From positions 4,960,001-5,024,000 of the forward strand of contig NZ_AP022584.1 of the NCBI RefSeq assembly GCF_010731675.1: a stretch of DNA of 64,000 bases, in the 5' to 3' direction. A program made the translations under genes and the position numbers. Source of the DNA: Mycobacterium marseillense (GTDB taxonomy: Bacteria > Actinomycetota > Actinomycetes > Mycobacteriales > Mycobacteriaceae). Shown here one piece after another: positions 28,314-39,500 of the stretch. Position 1 is the first letter of the stretch, and each line of letters opens with the position of its first letter. A model generated the notes under the pieces. It was not told where the DNA came from. It did no database searches and saw only the letters and a list, made by a program, of their open reading frames with translations.

Positions 28314-29826
28314 CGCGACGAGCGGGCCCGCGACGAAAGGACGAAAGTCCGCTCGACGGTGGATGTTTCACTACGGGCTCGACCTGAGTCTGTCGTATGT
28401 TCTGGCGGTCGTCGAAGCGGCCGCCATCTTGATCCCGTTGCGCGGCCACACGTCCGTCGGGGCCAACGCCGACTTCGCGCGGCACAGCACGGGGCCGGTG
28501 GTACTGCTGGTCGTGCTCGGCATCGTCGGCGTCTCGGTAGCCGGCGCCGTGAGCCTGGCGCCCACGCTGCGCTGGTTTGTGGCGGGCGACGAACCGACGC
28601 CACACCAGCGCGAGATCGTGATGAAACTGGCCGGACGCCAATCGGCGATCCTGGTGACGGCGTGGGCGCTGAGCGGCGGAACCTTCGTCCTGCTCAATCT
28701 CGGTGGCGGGGCCCGGCTCCTGCTGCCCATCGTGCTCGGGGTGCTGCTCGGCGGCACGGCCGCCGCCGGCACGGGAATGCTGCTCGCGCAACGCACCCTG
28801 CGGCCCATCATGCGTGCCGCCACGCTGGGCGCCGAGCCACGGCTGGCCGTGCCCAGCGTGTACGCGCGACTGGTTCTGCTGTGGTTCCTCTGCAGCGCCT
28901 TTCCGATCACGGTCATCGCGGCGCTGGTGGTGTTGCGCTCCTACGGATGGCTGATCGAGAAGTCGGCATCGCTGGACGTGCCGATCCTGGTGGTGTCGCT
29001 GGCGGCGCTGGTGTTGGGACTGCCGACGATGATCCTGACTTCGCGGTCCATTTCGGACCCGATCGGGGAGGTCGTCGACGCCATGGCGGAGGTCGAACAC
29101 GGCCGGATGGAAACCTACGTCGGCGCCTACGAACGCTCCCAAATCGGGCGGCTGCAAACGGGTTTCAACCGAATGGTGACCGGGCTCGCCGAACGCGACC
29201 GGCTGCGCGATCTGTTCGGGCGTCATGTCGGGGCCGACGTCGCGCAGCGCGCGGTCGAAGAGGGCGCATCCCTGTCCGGCGACGTGGTCGAGGCGGCGGT
29301 TCTCTTCATCGACCTGGTCGGCTCCACGCAGCTCGCGGAAAGCCGCCCGCCGCAAGAGGTTGCCGTGGTGCTCAACGACTTCTTCCGGATCGTCGTCAAC
29401 GCCGTCGACGAACACCACGGCATGATCAACAAGTTCGCCGGCGACGCCGCGCTGGCCGTCTTCGGGGTGCCGTTGCCGACAAGCGAGCCGGCGTCGTCGG
29501 CTCTGGCGACGGCCCGTGCCCTGGCGACTCAACTGCAGCGGTTGCCAGTCGATTTCGGCATCGGCGTCTCCGCGGGGCGCGTTTTCGCCGGCAACGTCGG
29601 CGCCGAGAACCGATACGAATACACCGTGATCGGCGACGCCGTCAACGAAGCCGCGCGGCTGGCCGACCTGGCCAAGACGTCCGACCGGCGAATCCTGTGT
29701 TCGGCGGCCGCAATCGACGCGGCCGGTGAGGCCGAGTGCGGGCACTGGGCCGAATGCTATTCCACCGTATTGCGCGGGCGATCCGAGGCCACCCACGTCT
29801 CGGCGCCGACCGGCCCGACCGGTTAG
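28306..29826 (+). CDS. membrane class III adenylyl cyclase with HAMP domain (Rv1318c/1319c/1320c-like)
   Basis: 506 residues: six probable membrane helices (about 18-245), a HAMP linker beginning SRSISDPIGEVVDAM, and a C-terminal class III catalytic domain. Metal-binding Asp residues are in FIDLVGST and KFAGDAAL; the purine-specifying Lys (NKFAGD) and Asp (IGDAVNEAAR) and the transition-state Asn and Arg of that last motif are all present, so it should make cAMP. The GTG at 28306 overlaps the deacetylase stop; an ATG at 28363 is the alternative. From memory the related M. tuberculosis genes lie elsewhere, so this location looks like a rearrangement or gain. Convergent with the next gene across 7 bp. 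Confidence 0.85.
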   Translation: MPSATSGPATKGRKSARRWMFHYGLDLSLSYVLAVVEAAAILIPLRGHTSVGANADFARHSTGPVVLLVVLGIVGVSVAGAVSLAPTLRWFVAGDEPTPHQREIVMKLAGRQSAILVTAWALSGGTFVLLNLGGGARLLLPIVLGVLLGGTAAAGTGMLLAQRTLRPIMRAATLGAEPRLAVPSVYARLVLLWFLCSAFPITVIAALVVLRSYGWLIEKSASLDVPILVVSLAALVLGLPTMILTSRSISDPIGEVVDAMAEVEHGRMETYVGAYERSQIGRLQTGFNRMVTGLAERDRLRDLFGRHVGADVAQRAVEEGASLSGDVVEAAVLFIDLVGSTQLAESRPPQEVAVVLNDFFRIVVNAVDEHHGMINKFAGDAALAVFGVPLPTSEPASSALATARALATQLQRLPVDFGIGVSAGRVFAGNVGAENRYEYTVIGDAVNEAARLADLAKTSDRRILCSAAAIDAAGEAECGHWAECYSTVLRGRSEATHVSAPTGPTG

Positions 29827-29833
29827 GGCCGGG

Positions 29834-30823
29834 TCAGGATTTCGCGACCTTCAGCGCGGCGATGATCTTGCCGACAAGATCCGCCGACGCGGTGTCACCG
29901 ATGGGTGTGCTGCCGATGAAGACGGTGACCGGCTTGGTGTCGACCGCGATGACGCTGACCGAGTCGCCTTTGACGTTGCGGGTCGGGTCGGCGATCGTGA
30001 CGTCAGCGTCGGCCCGCACCGCCTTGGTCCCGTCGACGGTGATCGACGACGTCTTGACCGGTCCCAACGTGGGTGACGCGTTCGCATATCCGGGCCCGTT
30101 GACGACGCACTGCATCAGCTTGGTGGCTTGCGCCGAGAGGTCCATGCTGGCAACGAAATTGGTGACGCCGACCTCGGCCGTCATCATCCACTGATTGGCC
30201 CCCGGCACGTCCTGGGCGACCCCGAGCCCGCCGATCAGGTTCGGGCCCTGGTCGTCGGAGAACACCGTCCACCCGGACGGCGCCGCGCTGGCCGGGAACG
30301 AGAGCTTGCCGGCGGCGATCGAGTCGCTCCGGGGTGGTTCCCCGCCGGACACGTTCGGCGTGCAATCGGTGGCGTTCTGCGCCGAATTCTTCGGTTGCGA
30401 GACCGAGGTGCTCGTGGACGACGGTGCGGCGCCCGATGGCTTGTTGCCGTGGCCGCCCTTCATCACCACGAGGGTCGCCACCAGCGCGATCACGGCCAGC
30501 GCGACCAGACCAGCGACGATCAGCCAGGGCAGTTTCGAGCCGCCGGGGGGAGGACCAGGTGGGTAGGGTCCGCCGGGCGGAAATGGTTGCCCCGGTGGGG
30601 GATACTGCGGGCTCTGGTACGGGTTGACGGCGGGACCACCCGGCGGCGGATACGGGTATTGGCCGCCCGGTGGGTAGGCGTACGGACCCCCCTGCGGGTA
30701 CGGGCCTTGCGGGTAAGGGCCCGGGCCGCCGGCCTGTGGCTGGCCGCCCCAATTCGGGTCCTGCCCATACGGATTGCTTCCGTAAGGCCCCTGACCGTAG
30801 GGGCCGCCGGGAGGAGCCGTCAT
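29834..30823 (-). CDS. Gly/Pro/Tyr-rich membrane protein (Rv1097c type)
   Basis: 329 residues. The N-terminal 105 are a low-complexity region of Gly, Pro, Tyr and Gln repeats. One membrane helix follows (about 108-132), then a Ser/Thr-rich linker and an external domain of about 160 residues with a Cys near its start and another near its middle. The pattern is type II membrane topology with a cytoplasmic Pro-rich tail. Function is unknown. The ATG at 30823 follows AAGGGTGG by 7 nt; an upstream in-frame start at 30856 lacks a ribosome site. It could be co-transcribed with the fum-glpX genes located behind it. Confidence 0.8.
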   Translation of the reverse strand: MTAPPGGPYGQGPYGSNPYGQDPNWGGQPQAGGPGPYPQGPYPQGGPYAYPPGGQYPYPPPGGPAVNPYQSPQYPPPGQPFPPGGPYPPGPPPGGSKLPWLIVAGLVALAVIALVATLVVMKGGHGNKPSGAAPSSTSTSVSQPKNSAQNATDCTPNVSGGEPPRSDSIAAGKLSFPASAAPSGWTVFSDDQGPNLIGGLGVAQDVPGANQWMMTAEVGVTNFVASMDLSAQATKLMQCVVNGPGYANASPTLGPVKTSSITVDGTKAVRADADVTIADPTRNVKGDSVSVIAVDTKPVTVFIGSTPIGDTASADLVGKIIAALKVAKS

Positions 30824-30875
30824 GGAAAAACCACCCTTACACTCATCGACCACCACCGCCGCACGACGGTCGGGC

Positions 30876-32291
30876 CTAGTCTTGCGGCTTGACCTTCGCC
30901 ATGGCCAGCACGTCGAGCCGGCGGTCGAGCTCCTCGATCGACAGCTTGTCGCCGATCAGGCCGCGGTCGATCACGGTCTGGCGAATCGTCTTGCGCTCCT
31001 TAAGAGCTTGCTTGGCGACCGCAGCGGCCTCCTCGTAGCCGATCGCCGAATTCAGCGGCGTCACGATGGACGGCGACGATTCGGCGAGCTCGCGCAGGTG
31101 CTCCACATTGGCCGCCAACCCGCTGATGCAGCGCTCCGCGAACAGCTTCGACACGTTGGTCAGCAGCTTGAACGACTCGAGGATGTTGCGGGCCATCATC
31201 GGGATGTACACGTTGAGCTCGAACGCGCCGTTCCCGCCGCCCCAGGCGACCGCGGCGTCGTTGCCGATCACCTGCGCGGCGACCTGCGTAACCGCTTCGG
31301 GGAGAACCGGGTTCACCTTCCCCGGCATGATCGAACTGCCCGGCTGCAGATCGGGCAGCTGAATTTCGGCCAGGCCGGTCAGCGGGCCCGAGCCCATCCA
31401 GCGGACGTCGTTGGCGATCTTGGTCAGTGACACCGCGATGGTGCGCAGCGCGCCGGACGCCTCGACCAACCCGTCGCGCGCCGCCTGGGCCTCGAAGGAG
31501 TTTGCCGCCGTGCGCAATTCGCTCAGGCCGGTGGAGGCGACCAACGTTTCGACCACCTTCGCACCAAAGCCGTCGGGAGCGTTGAGGCCGGTGCCCACCG
31601 CGGTCCCGCCGATCGCCAGCTCACCGAGCCGGGGCAGCGTGGCGCGCACGCGCTCGATGCCGGCCTCGATCTGGCGGGCGTACCCGCTGAATTCCTGGCC
31701 GAGCGTCACGGGAACGGCGTCCATGAGGTGGGTGCGGCCCGACTTGACCACGGTGTGCCATTCGCGGGCCTTGCCCGCCAGCGCGTCGTGCAGCACCTCG
31801 AGCGCCGGGATGAGGTGGCGCACGGCGGCTTCGGTGGCCGCGATGTGGGTTGCGGTGGGGAACGTGTCATTCGACGACTGCGACATGTTGACGTCGTCGT
31901 TGGGGTGCACCGTGACGCCGTTGGCGCCCGCGATGCTGGCGATCACCTCGTTGGTGTTCATGTTGGAGCTGGTGCCCGAACCGGTCTGGAAGACGTCGAT
32001 CGGGAACTGGTCGTCGTGGCGGCCGTCGGCGATCTCGGCGGCCGCGGCGATGATCGCGTCGGCCTTTTCCGGATCTAGCAGCCCGAGGTCCTTGTTGACC
32101 TGCGCGCAGGCGCCCTTCAGCAGGCCCAGCGCGCGGATCTGGGTGCGCTCCAGCCCCCGGCCCGAGATCGGAAAGTTCTCGACCGCACGCTGGGTTTGCG
32201 CGCGCCACAACGCTTTTGCGGGGACGCGAACCTCGCCCATGGTGTCGTGCTCGATGCGGTACTCGGCGTCTTCCGTGTTGTTCAAGGCCAT
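30876..32291 (-). CDS. fum: fumarate hydratase class II
   Basis: 471 residues of the fumarase/aspartase superfamily with the signature [11 protein letters not shown] (flexible catalytic loop Ser), plus [11 protein letters not shown] and [14 protein letters not shown] segments that form the shared active site. It interconverts fumarate and malate in the TCA cycle without an iron-sulfur cluster. The ATG start is preceded by GAGGAAG. It lies 34 bp downstream of glpX on the same strand, so glpX-fum is a probable operon. Length and sequence match the M. tuberculosis enzyme. Confidence 0.95.
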   Translation of the reverse strand: MALNNTEDAEYRIEHDTMGEVRVPAKALWRAQTQRAVENFPISGRGLERTQIRALGLLKGACAQVNKDLGLLDPEKADAIIAAAAEIADGRHDDQFPIDVFQTGSGTSSNMNTNEVIASIAGANGVTVHPNDDVNMSQSSNDTFPTATHIAATEAAVRHLIPALEVLHDALAGKAREWHTVVKSGRTHLMDAVPVTLGQEFSGYARQIEAGIERVRATLPRLGELAIGGTAVGTGLNAPDGFGAKVVETLVASTGLSELRTAANSFEAQAARDGLVEASGALRTIAVSLTKIANDVRWMGSGPLTGLAEIQLPDLQPGSSIMPGKVNPVLPEAVTQVAAQVIGNDAAVAWGGGNGAFELNVYIPMMARNILESFKLLTNVSKLFAERCISGLAANVEHLRELAESSPSIVTPLNSAIGYEEAAAVAKQALKERKTIRQTVIDRGLIGDKLSIEELDRRLDVLAMAKVKPQD

Positions 32292-32325
32292 AGAGTGCTG
32301 GCTTCCTCGTTCTTCGTTCTGGTGG

Positions 32326-33405
32326 TCAGGGCAGGGGATAGGCGGCAGAGCTGTCGCCGGTGAAGTCGATGGCGGAGTATTCGTTGAGCTTCGAAAGCCG
32401 GTGGTAGGCCTCGATCATCCGGACGGTGCCCGACTTCGACCGCATGACGATCGACTGGGTGGTGCACCCTCCGGGGTAGTACTGCACGCCCTTGAGCAGG
32501 TCCCCGTTGGTGACCCCGGTGGCGCAGAAGAAGACGTTCTCGCCGGACACGAGGTCCTCGGTGGTCAAGATCTGATCGAGGTCATAGCCGGCGTCGATGG
32601 CCTTCTGGCGTTCGTCGTCGTCGGTGGGGGCCAGCTGCGCCTGGATGGCGCCACCCATGCACCGGATCGCGGCGGCGGCGATGATGCCTTCCGGGGTGCC
32701 GCCGATGCCGGCCAGCATGTCGGTGCCCGAGTGCGGCCGACAGGCCGAGATCGCGCCGGCGACGTCGCCGTCGGTGATCAGCCGGATGCGGGCTCCGGTG
32801 GCCCGGACGTCTTCGATCAGCTGGGCGTGCCGCGGCCGGTCCAGGATGCACACGGTCATGTCGCGCACCGACAACGCCTTCACCTTGGCGACGGCCTTGA
32901 TGTTCTCGGCGATCGGCGCGGTGATGTCGAGCACGTGCGCCGCCTCGGGGCCGACGGCGATCTTGTTCATGTAGAACACCGCCGACGGGTCGAACATCGC
33001 GCCGCGGTCGGCCACCGCCAGCACGGAGATGGCGTTGGGCATGCCCTTGCTCATCAGCGTGGTGCCGTCGATCGGGTCGACGGCGAAGTCGCACTCCGCG
33101 CCGTCGCCGTTGCCGACCTCTTCGCCGTTGTAGAGCATCGGCGCGTGGTCTTTCTCGCCCTCGCCGATGACGACCACGCCGCGCATCGATACCGAGTTGA
33201 CCAGCTCGCGCATCGCGTCGACGGCCGCGCCGTCACCGCCCTCTTTGTCGCCGCGGCCGACCCAGCGGCCGGCGGCCATGGCGCCGGCCTCGGTGACCCG
33301 GACCAGTTCCAAGGCCAGGTTGCGGTCTGGAGCCTCACCGCGCGGCCGCGTCTGCGCTGGAGCTCGGCCGTTGGCGGTGGACGAGCGGTCGCCCTCAACT
33401 GTCAT
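32326..33405 (-). CDS. glpX: fructose-1,6-bisphosphatase class II GlpX
   Basis: 359 residues with the class II FBPase motifs GEGEKD and DPIDGTT, the acidic residues of which bind the catalytic metal. It dephosphorylates fructose 1,6-bisphosphate and is the key gluconeogenic phosphatase in mycobacteria growing on lipids. The first 28 residues are a poorly conserved Ser/Thr/Arg-rich extension, so a later start cannot be excluded, but the ATG at 33405 agrees with the known homologue length. First gene of the glpX-fum unit, divergent from the DUF4245 gene. Confidence 0.95.
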   Translation of the reverse strand: MTVEGDRSSTANGRAPAQTRPRGEAPDRNLALELVRVTEAGAMAAGRWVGRGDKEGGDGAAVDAMRELVNSVSMRGVVVIGEGEKDHAPMLYNGEEVGNGDGAECDFAVDPIDGTTLMSKGMPNAISVLAVADRGAMFDPSAVFYMNKIAVGPEAAHVLDITAPIAENIKAVAKVKALSVRDMTVCILDRPRHAQLIEDVRATGARIRLITDGDVAGAISACRPHSGTDMLAGIGGTPEGIIAAAAIRCMGGAIQAQLAPTDDDERQKAIDAGYDLDQILTTEDLVSGENVFFCATGVTNGDLLKGVQYYPGGCTTQSIVMRSKSGTVRMIEAYHRLSKLNEYSAIDFTGDSSAAYPLP

Positions 33406-33460
33406 GGTTGGTGATTGTCCCAGAAGCGGATCGGTTAGCTGGAACTGGGATACTCGGGGG

Positions 33461-34162
33461 ATGACCGAGAAGCCGCCGCTGAACGCCAGCTCGGACGGCT
33501 ATGTGGCCGAGGAGCCGGGCCCGGCCGCCGGGCCCGCGCCCAGGCCGGCGAAGCCCCGGCTGCTGCAGGACGGCCGGGACATGTTCTGGTCCCTGATTCC
33601 GCTGGTCATCGGCTGCGTGGTGCTGGCCGGGATGCTGGGCATGTGTTCGTTTCAGCTCGACAGCCACAAGGGGCCCATCCCGTCCTACGACGCCGCGGCG
33701 GCCCTGCGGGCGGACGCGCAGACCCTCGGCTTTCCGATCCGCCAACCGCAGCTGCCGGGCGGCTGGCAGGCCAACTCCGGGCACCGCGGCGGGATCCCCA
33801 ACGGGCGATCCGACCCGGCGACCGGTCAACGGGTGAACGCGCCCCTCTCGGTGGTCGGATACATCAGCCCGAGCGGAATGTATCTGAGCCTGACTCAGAG
33901 CAACGCCGATGAGGACAAGCTGATCAATTCGATCCATCCGGCGGCGTATCCGACCGGGGCGGTCGACGTCGCCGGGACGAGCTGGGTCGTCTACCAGGGT
34001 TCAGGTGAGAGCGGCGCGGACGCCGAGGCCGTGTGGACGACCCGGCTCAGCGGCCCGGGCGGCGCGACGCAGATCGCGATCACCGGCGCCGGGAACAGTG
34101 ATCAGTTTCGTACGCTGGCCTCGGCGACCCAGTCGCAGCCGCCGCTGCCGACCAGCCGATAG
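33461..34162 (+). CDS. DUF4245-like single-pass membrane protein (Rv1100 type)
   Basis: 233 residues: a Pro/Ala-rich cytoplasmic N-terminus (1-40), one membrane helix (about 45-65), and an external domain of about 165 residues containing [24 protein letters not shown] and SWVVYQG. This agrees with the actinobacterial DUF4245 family as I remember it; function is unknown. The ATG at 33461 lies 6 nt after GATACT, a weak -10 that would again give a leaderless start. The open frame upstream of it is antisense to glpX and not used. Confidence 0.78.
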   Translation: MTEKPPLNASSDGYVAEEPGPAAGPAPRPAKPRLLQDGRDMFWSLIPLVIGCVVLAGMLGMCSFQLDSHKGPIPSYDAAAALRADAQTLGFPIRQPQLPGGWQANSGHRGGIPNGRSDPATGQRVNAPLSVVGYISPSGMYLSLTQSNADEDKLINSIHPAAYPTGAVDVAGTSWVVYQGSGESGADAEAVWTTRLSGPGGATQIAITGAGNSDQFRTLASATQSQPPLPTSR

Positions 34163-34174
34163 AAGGGGACTCGC

Positions 34175-34972
34175 ATGGGTGCACCAGAGGCCGATCTTGC
34201 CGGATGGTCGGCGGCGCCGTTCAGCGGCGGCGGTTACACCCACGACGTCTACCGCAAGGGCGCCGGCCCCGGCGTGGTGCTGATCCCGGAGCTGCCCGGG
34301 ATTCATCCCGGGGTGTTGGGTTTGGGTAATCACCTGGTGGACAACGGTTTCACCGTTGCCATCCCGTCACTGTTCGGTGAACCGGGCCGGACCGCGACGG
34401 CCGGTTACCTCGTCGGCGCCATCGCGCGAGCCTGTGTGACAAGGGAATTCGCGGCGTTGGCGCTGAACAAGCAGCGGCCGGTGGCGTCGTTCCTGCGCGC
34501 GCTGGCGCGCGACCTCAACGCCTCGACGCCGGGCAAGGGCGTCGGCGTGATCGGCCAATGCTTCACCGGCGGATTCGCGCTCGCCGCCGCGGTCGACGAC
34601 AGCGTGCTGGCGCCGGTGCTGTCGCAGCCGTCGGTGCCGTTCCCGCTCGGCGCCGCTCGCCGCCGCGACCCCGGCCTCAGCGAGTCCGAGCTGGCCACCG
34701 TGGCCGACCGCTGCGCCACCGACGGCTTGTGCGCCGTGGGATTGCGGTTCAGCGAGGACAAACTCGCGCCGGGCGAACGGTTCGCGACGCTCAAGGAGCG
34801 CCTGGGCGACGCCTTCGAGGTGATCGACATCGATTCGGGTCCGAACAATCAGCACGACTTCGCCAAGGCGGCGCACTCGGTGCTCACCGACGAGGTCCGC
34901 GAGGTCGACGGTCACCCCGCCTACGAGGCCCGCAAACGGGTCGTCGAATTCCTCACCGAGCGGCTCAGCTAG
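34175..34972 (+). CDS. dienelactone hydrolase family protein
   Basis: 265 residues of the alpha/beta-hydrolase superfamily. The nucleophile is a Cys (Cys129 in GVIGQCFTGG), as in dienelactone hydrolases rather than Ser esterases, and the C-terminal NNQHDF segment probably holds the catalytic His. The ATG at 34175 follows GAAGGGGA at good spacing, 12 bp after the DUF4245 gene, so the two may be co-transcribed. The substrate is unknown; the family opens lactones and related esters. I do not recall it at this place in M. tuberculosis, where toxin-antitoxin genes follow. Confidence 0.83.
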   Translation: MGAPEADLAGWSAAPFSGGGYTHDVYRKGAGPGVVLIPELPGIHPGVLGLGNHLVDNGFTVAIPSLFGEPGRTATAGYLVGAIARACVTREFAALALNKQRPVASFLRALARDLNASTPGKGVGVIGQCFTGGFALAAAVDDSVLAPVLSQPSVPFPLGAARRRDPGLSESELATVADRCATDGLCAVGLRFSEDKLAPGERFATLKERLGDAFEVIDIDSGPNNQHDFAKAAHSVLTDEVREVDGHPAYEARKRVVEFLTERLS

Positions 34973-34979
34973 TCGCCTT

Positions 34980-36251
34980 CTAGGCAAACCGCCTCGAGCC
35001 CGCGAAATTCTCGGTGAGATCGGCGGCCTTGGCGACGCTTTCGGCGGGCGTCGTCATCCGCGCGGCTAGCTCGCGCGCTCGGATTGCGTACTCAGGTGCC
35101 AAGATTCGGCGTAGGTCCGCTACAAGTGATTTTCGCGTGGTGGCCGATAGGCGGCGGTGGGTGCCTACCTTGAGGCGTCGTTTCACCTGAGCTCCCCAGA
35201 TGATCTGATTACCGTCCACGGAAAGGACCAGCGTCGGAATTCCGGCGCGCAGACTAGCGGCCGTCGTGCCCGAACCGCCGTGGTGCACGGCCGCGCGGCA
35301 GAGCGGAAAGATGGACGCGTAGTTCACCGTGCCGACAATTTTGACGTGATCGGAATGCGGGAGGTCGCCGAAGTCGCTCCAGCCGGCGCAAATCAACGCC
35401 CGCTCACCCAACTGCGCGCACGCTTCCGTGATCATCCCGACCGTGTCAGACGGAGATTCCACCGGCATGCTGCCGAAGCCGAAGAAAATTGGCGGTGCTC
35501 CACCGGCAATCCACGAGGCGACGTCGTCGTCGGCGCTCGTCGCCAACTCCATCGTCAGTGCGCCGACAAAGGGGCGCCGGTCCTGCCGTTCCGCCCATTC
35601 AGCGGCCAAGCCCGGGAACGCAACCTCGTCGTATGCCTGAATTTCCAATGCTCGCAATGCGGCAATCCGCCGCGGTGAGGAAGATGTTGTCTTCGGTAGG
35701 CCGAGCTCGCTTCGCTGAGTGTCTTCGAGCTTTTTGCTTAGCCGCCAAGTCAGCCAGTCGAACACCCGCACCGCGAAGCGAGACGCCGGTGCCGGCAAGA
35801 TCGCCACAACCTGGCCGTTGGGACGCATCGGGACGTGGTGCAGCGTGACCAGCGGAAGACCGTGATATTCCGCCACATTGGCGGCGATCTCCTGGTAGGT
35901 CTGCCCCGCGAGCACCAGGTCGGCCCCCTCCGCCAACGACTTCATCGTCTCGCTCATATGCGCCCACGACTGGTTGGTGACCTCCTTGATTTGGCGCCCC
36001 GACCGCGATATGTCCCGAACTCTCCAGAAGTTGCTGAACAGGGTCGTACTGAATTTGCGGAACGCATCCATCCAAGCGTTCGTCTCCGCCCCGTACGGCA
36101 CTGCGGAAAGGCCGGCCGATTGCGCGAAGCCGACCAGGTCGGGTGGGACCGCGATGCACACGTCATGCCCTCTGAGCTGCAGTTCGCGGCCAACGACGAC
36201 AGAAGGCTCGATATCGCCTCGAGTTCCATAGCTCGCCAGCGCAAATCTCAT
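34980..36251 (-). CDS. glycosyltransferase, GT1/GT28-type (Rv1524 and glycopeptidolipid Gtf-like)
   Basis: 423 residues. The N-terminal half starts MRFALASYGTRGDIEP, the acceptor-domain hallmark of sterol- and glycopeptidolipid-type glycosyltransferases. The C-terminal half has FGFGSMP and the nucleotide-sugar-binding stretch VHHGGSGTTAASLRAGIP. From memory it is strikingly similar to Rv1524 of M. tuberculosis and to the Gtf/Rtf enzymes that add sugars to glycopeptidolipids. The ATG at 36251 matches that family N-terminus; an ATG eight codons upstream also exists. It is less GC-rich than its neighbours and is divergent from the NRPS module across 261 bp, suggesting a shared accessory locus. 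Confidence 0.85.
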   Translation of the reverse strand: MRFALASYGTRGDIEPSVVVGRELQLRGHDVCIAVPPDLVGFAQSAGLSAVPYGAETNAWMDAFRKFSTTLFSNFWRVRDISRSGRQIKEVTNQSWAHMSETMKSLAEGADLVLAGQTYQEIAANVAEYHGLPLVTLHHVPMRPNGQVVAILPAPASRFAVRVFDWLTWRLSKKLEDTQRSELGLPKTTSSSPRRIAALRALEIQAYDEVAFPGLAAEWAERQDRRPFVGALTMELATSADDDVASWIAGGAPPIFFGFGSMPVESPSDTVGMITEACAQLGERALICAGWSDFGDLPHSDHVKIVGTVNYASIFPLCRAAVHHGGSGTTAASLRAGIPTLVLSVDGNQIIWGAQVKRRLKVGTHRRLSATTRKSLVADLRRILAPEYAIRARELAARMTTPAESVAKAADLTENFAGSRRFA

Positions 36252-36415
36252 GACGGATCTCAAACTTTCAGTCATCGTGTCCGGGCGCCGACGCGTCCGT
36301 GTCGCGGGTCCGGAACGAGCCTATGGCTTCGCCTGGGACTTGACAGGTGAACGACGACTCTTCCGCGCGGACTCCGGCGAGCCGGAAAACGAGGACGGGA
36401 CACGTTAGTTCTGAG

Positions 36416-36421
36416 TACTAT
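36416..36421 (+). promoter_or_regulatory. candidate -10 (TACTAT) for the NRPS module gene
   Basis: TACTAT is the only good TANNNT in the divergent region pointing at the NRPS; the leader would be about 85 nt. A perfect TTGACA stands at 36340-36345, too far upstream to pair with it and lacking its own -10. Confidence 0.3.
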
Positions 36422-36512
36422 TCGGGCATTTCACTATGTCGTCCAGGGGGCTGAGGAAATCGGTGTGCCTGATACCGCTGCGCCCTATGGGGGCCTCCTC
36501 GGTGGGTGAACG

Positions 36513-39500
36513 GTGAAGATGGAATCTGATTGCGGCGCGTTGCCGGCTGCCAATGCCGCCGACCCCGCCAAGAGGTTGTTGTCTATCGACTGGCTCGATG
36601 CCGATGAACACGGCCAGCTGGACGAATGGGGCAACCGAGCGGTCCTGGCGCAGCCCGCCCGCCCGCCGGTCTCGATTCCGGATATGTTCGCGGCGCGGGT
36701 GGCCCGCGACGCGGATGCGGTAGCGATCACCTGCGGAAGCCGCTCGATGACCTACGGCGAGCTGGACGTGGCATCTAATCGGTTGGCGCACCTGCTCGTT
36801 GGCCGCGGCGCCGCCCCCGGTGAGCGCGTGGCGATGCTGCTGCCGCGCTGCGCCGAGGCCATCGTGGCGGTCCTGGCGGTGATCAAGACCGGGGCGGCAT
36901 ACGTGCCGATGGATCCAGCACATCCCGACGCGCGCATCGGGCTGGTCGTCGGTGACGCCGCACCGATCGCCGTGATCACCACGGCGGATCTACGTCTGCG
37001 GGTGGATGCATCCGACGTGCCCGTTATCGACATCGCTGACCCGGCCATCGACGCGCAGTCCGGCGACGCGTTGCCAGTCCCCGCCGCCGACAACCTCGCC
37101 TACCTCGTCTATACCTCGGGCACCACCGGCATGCCCAAGGGTGTGGGGGTCACGCACCATAATGTGACCCGGCTCCTCGAATCACTCGGTGCCGAGCTGG
37201 CGCCGGGACAGGTGTGGACGCAATGTCATTCCCTGGCCTTCGATTACTCCGTCTGGGAGATCTGGGCTCCGCTTCTGTACGGCGGGCGGCTGCTGATGGT
37301 GCCGGATGGTGTCGTTCGTTCGTCGGAAGAATTCCACGCCCTGCTCGTGCGCGAACAGGTCAGCGTCTTGAGCCAGACTCCGTCGGCGTTCCACGCCCTG
37401 CAAACCGCCGACGCGCTGCACTCCGAGATGGGGCAGCTGAACCTGACGACGGTGGTCTTCGGCGGCGAAGCGCTTGAACCGCAACGCCTTGCGTCGTGGT
37501 TCCGTAATCATCCGGAGCTGCCGCGGATGATCAACATGTACGGCATCACCGAGACGACTGTGCACGCCTCGTTCCGGCAGATCGTCGCCCGCGACGTCGA
37601 CAACAGCGTCAGCCCGATCGGCGTGCCGTTGGAGCATCTGGCCTTCTTCGTACTGGACAAATTCCTGCGTCGGGTCTCGGTGGGAGCCGTCGGTGAGCTC
37701 TATGTGGCCGGTGCTGGAGTGGCCTCCGGGTACTGGGGCCGGTCCGGATTGACGGCGTCGCGGTTCGTGGCGTGCCCGTTCGGCGGTACGGACGCGTCTG
37801 GACAACGGATGTATCGCACCGGTGATCTGGTGCGCTGGGATGCCGACGGTGAGCTGCAGTATGTGGGCCGCGCGGATGAGCAGGTCAAAATCCGCGGATA
37901 CCGCATCGAGTTGGGCGAGATCAAGGCCGCCTTCGGTGAGCTGGATGGCGTGGATCAGGTGGCCGTGATCGCCCGTGAGGACCGCCCCGGTGACAGACGC
38001 CTGGTCGGCTATGTCACCGGGACCGCCGATCCGGTGAAAGTGCGCGCGCAACTGGCAGATCGCTTGCCGGAATACATGGTGCCTGCCGCGGTCGTGGGCC
38101 TGGCGGCTCTGCCGCTGACGGTCAACGGCAAACTCGACACACGCGCCTTGCCGCCGCCGGAATACTGGGACGCCGATCGTTACCGTGCACCGGGAGACGC
38201 GATCGAACAGGTTCTGGCCGATATTTACGCCCAAGTCCTCGGTGTCGAGCGGGTCGGCGTGGACGACCCGTTTTTCGACCTGGGTGGGGACAGCGTCTTG
38301 TCGATGCAGGTGGTGGCCCGGGCGCGGGCGGCCGGCGTGGCGTGTCGGCAACGGGATGTCTTCGTTGAGCAGACGGTGGCCCGACTTGCGCAGGTGGCCG
38401 TATTGCTCGATGGCGACCCGGCAGAAATCGATGAGGGCGCCGGCGCGGTGGTGGCCACCCCGATCATGCGCTGGCTACACGGTTTTGACGGTCCGGTCGA
38501 CGAGTACAACCAGACGGTGGTGGTGCAAGCTCCCGCCGGGGTGACCGAGGCCGACGTCGTCGTCGTGTTGCAAGCGCTGCTGGACCGGCACGCCATGTTG
38601 CGCCTGCGCGCCGAGGACACCGGGGAGGGCGATTGGTCGCTGTGGGTGCCCGAAGTAGGGGCCGTGGACGCCCGCGCCTGCCTGCGGGCGGTGGATGCGC
38701 TGTCCGATGAGGCGCTGGTGGCCGCGCGGTCACGGCTGAATCCGGCGGCGGGGGCGATGTTCACTGCGCTGTGGGTGCCAGACACGGGCCAGTTGGCTTT
38801 GATGATTCACCACCTGTCCGTGGATGTGCCGTCGTGGCGAATCCTGTTCGAAGACCTGAACATTGCTTGGGCGCAACATCATCACGGGCAGCCGGTGGAA
38901 TTGCCCACGGGCGGAACGTCGTTTGCCCGGTGGGGGTCGGTACTGAGTGAGCACGCACGAAGCGCGGCGGTCGTGGAACTGGCCGACACGTGGCGGCAAT
39001 TGCTGGAGACCCCCGCCGTATTGCCCGCGGTGCAACCGGCGGTCGACACCTATGCCGGCGCGGGTCACCTGTTGGCAGCGTTGGATATCGAGACCACTCA
39101 CCAGTTGTTGGGCGAGGTGTCGGCCGCGTTTCACGCTGGGGTGCAAGACATTCTGTTGATCGCATTCGGATTGGCGTGGAATGAATTCCTCGGCGCGGAT
39201 GGCGCCCCGATCGGCATCAACGTCAAAGGTCACGGCCGCGCCGAAGAACTGCGGCGCGACGTGGATCTGTCGCGCACCGTGGGGTGGTTCACCAGCAAGT
39301 ACCCGGTGGCGTTGACGGTGGGCGACCTGCCGTGGACGCTCGTGGCCGCCGGCGGCGCCGCGCTGGGGCCGTTGATAACGGCCGCTTTGGAACGGCTTCG
39401 CGCCATGCCTGACGGCCTGACCTACGGTCTGCTGCGCTATCTGAATCCCGAAGTGGGACTGGACGGTTCGGAGCCGGCCATCGAATTCAACTACCTCGGG

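Noticed and set aside
36340..36345. Perfect TTGACA as a -35 element upstream of the NRPS gene
   Set aside because: No -10-like hexamer lies 16-19 bp downstream, so it was not called a promoter.
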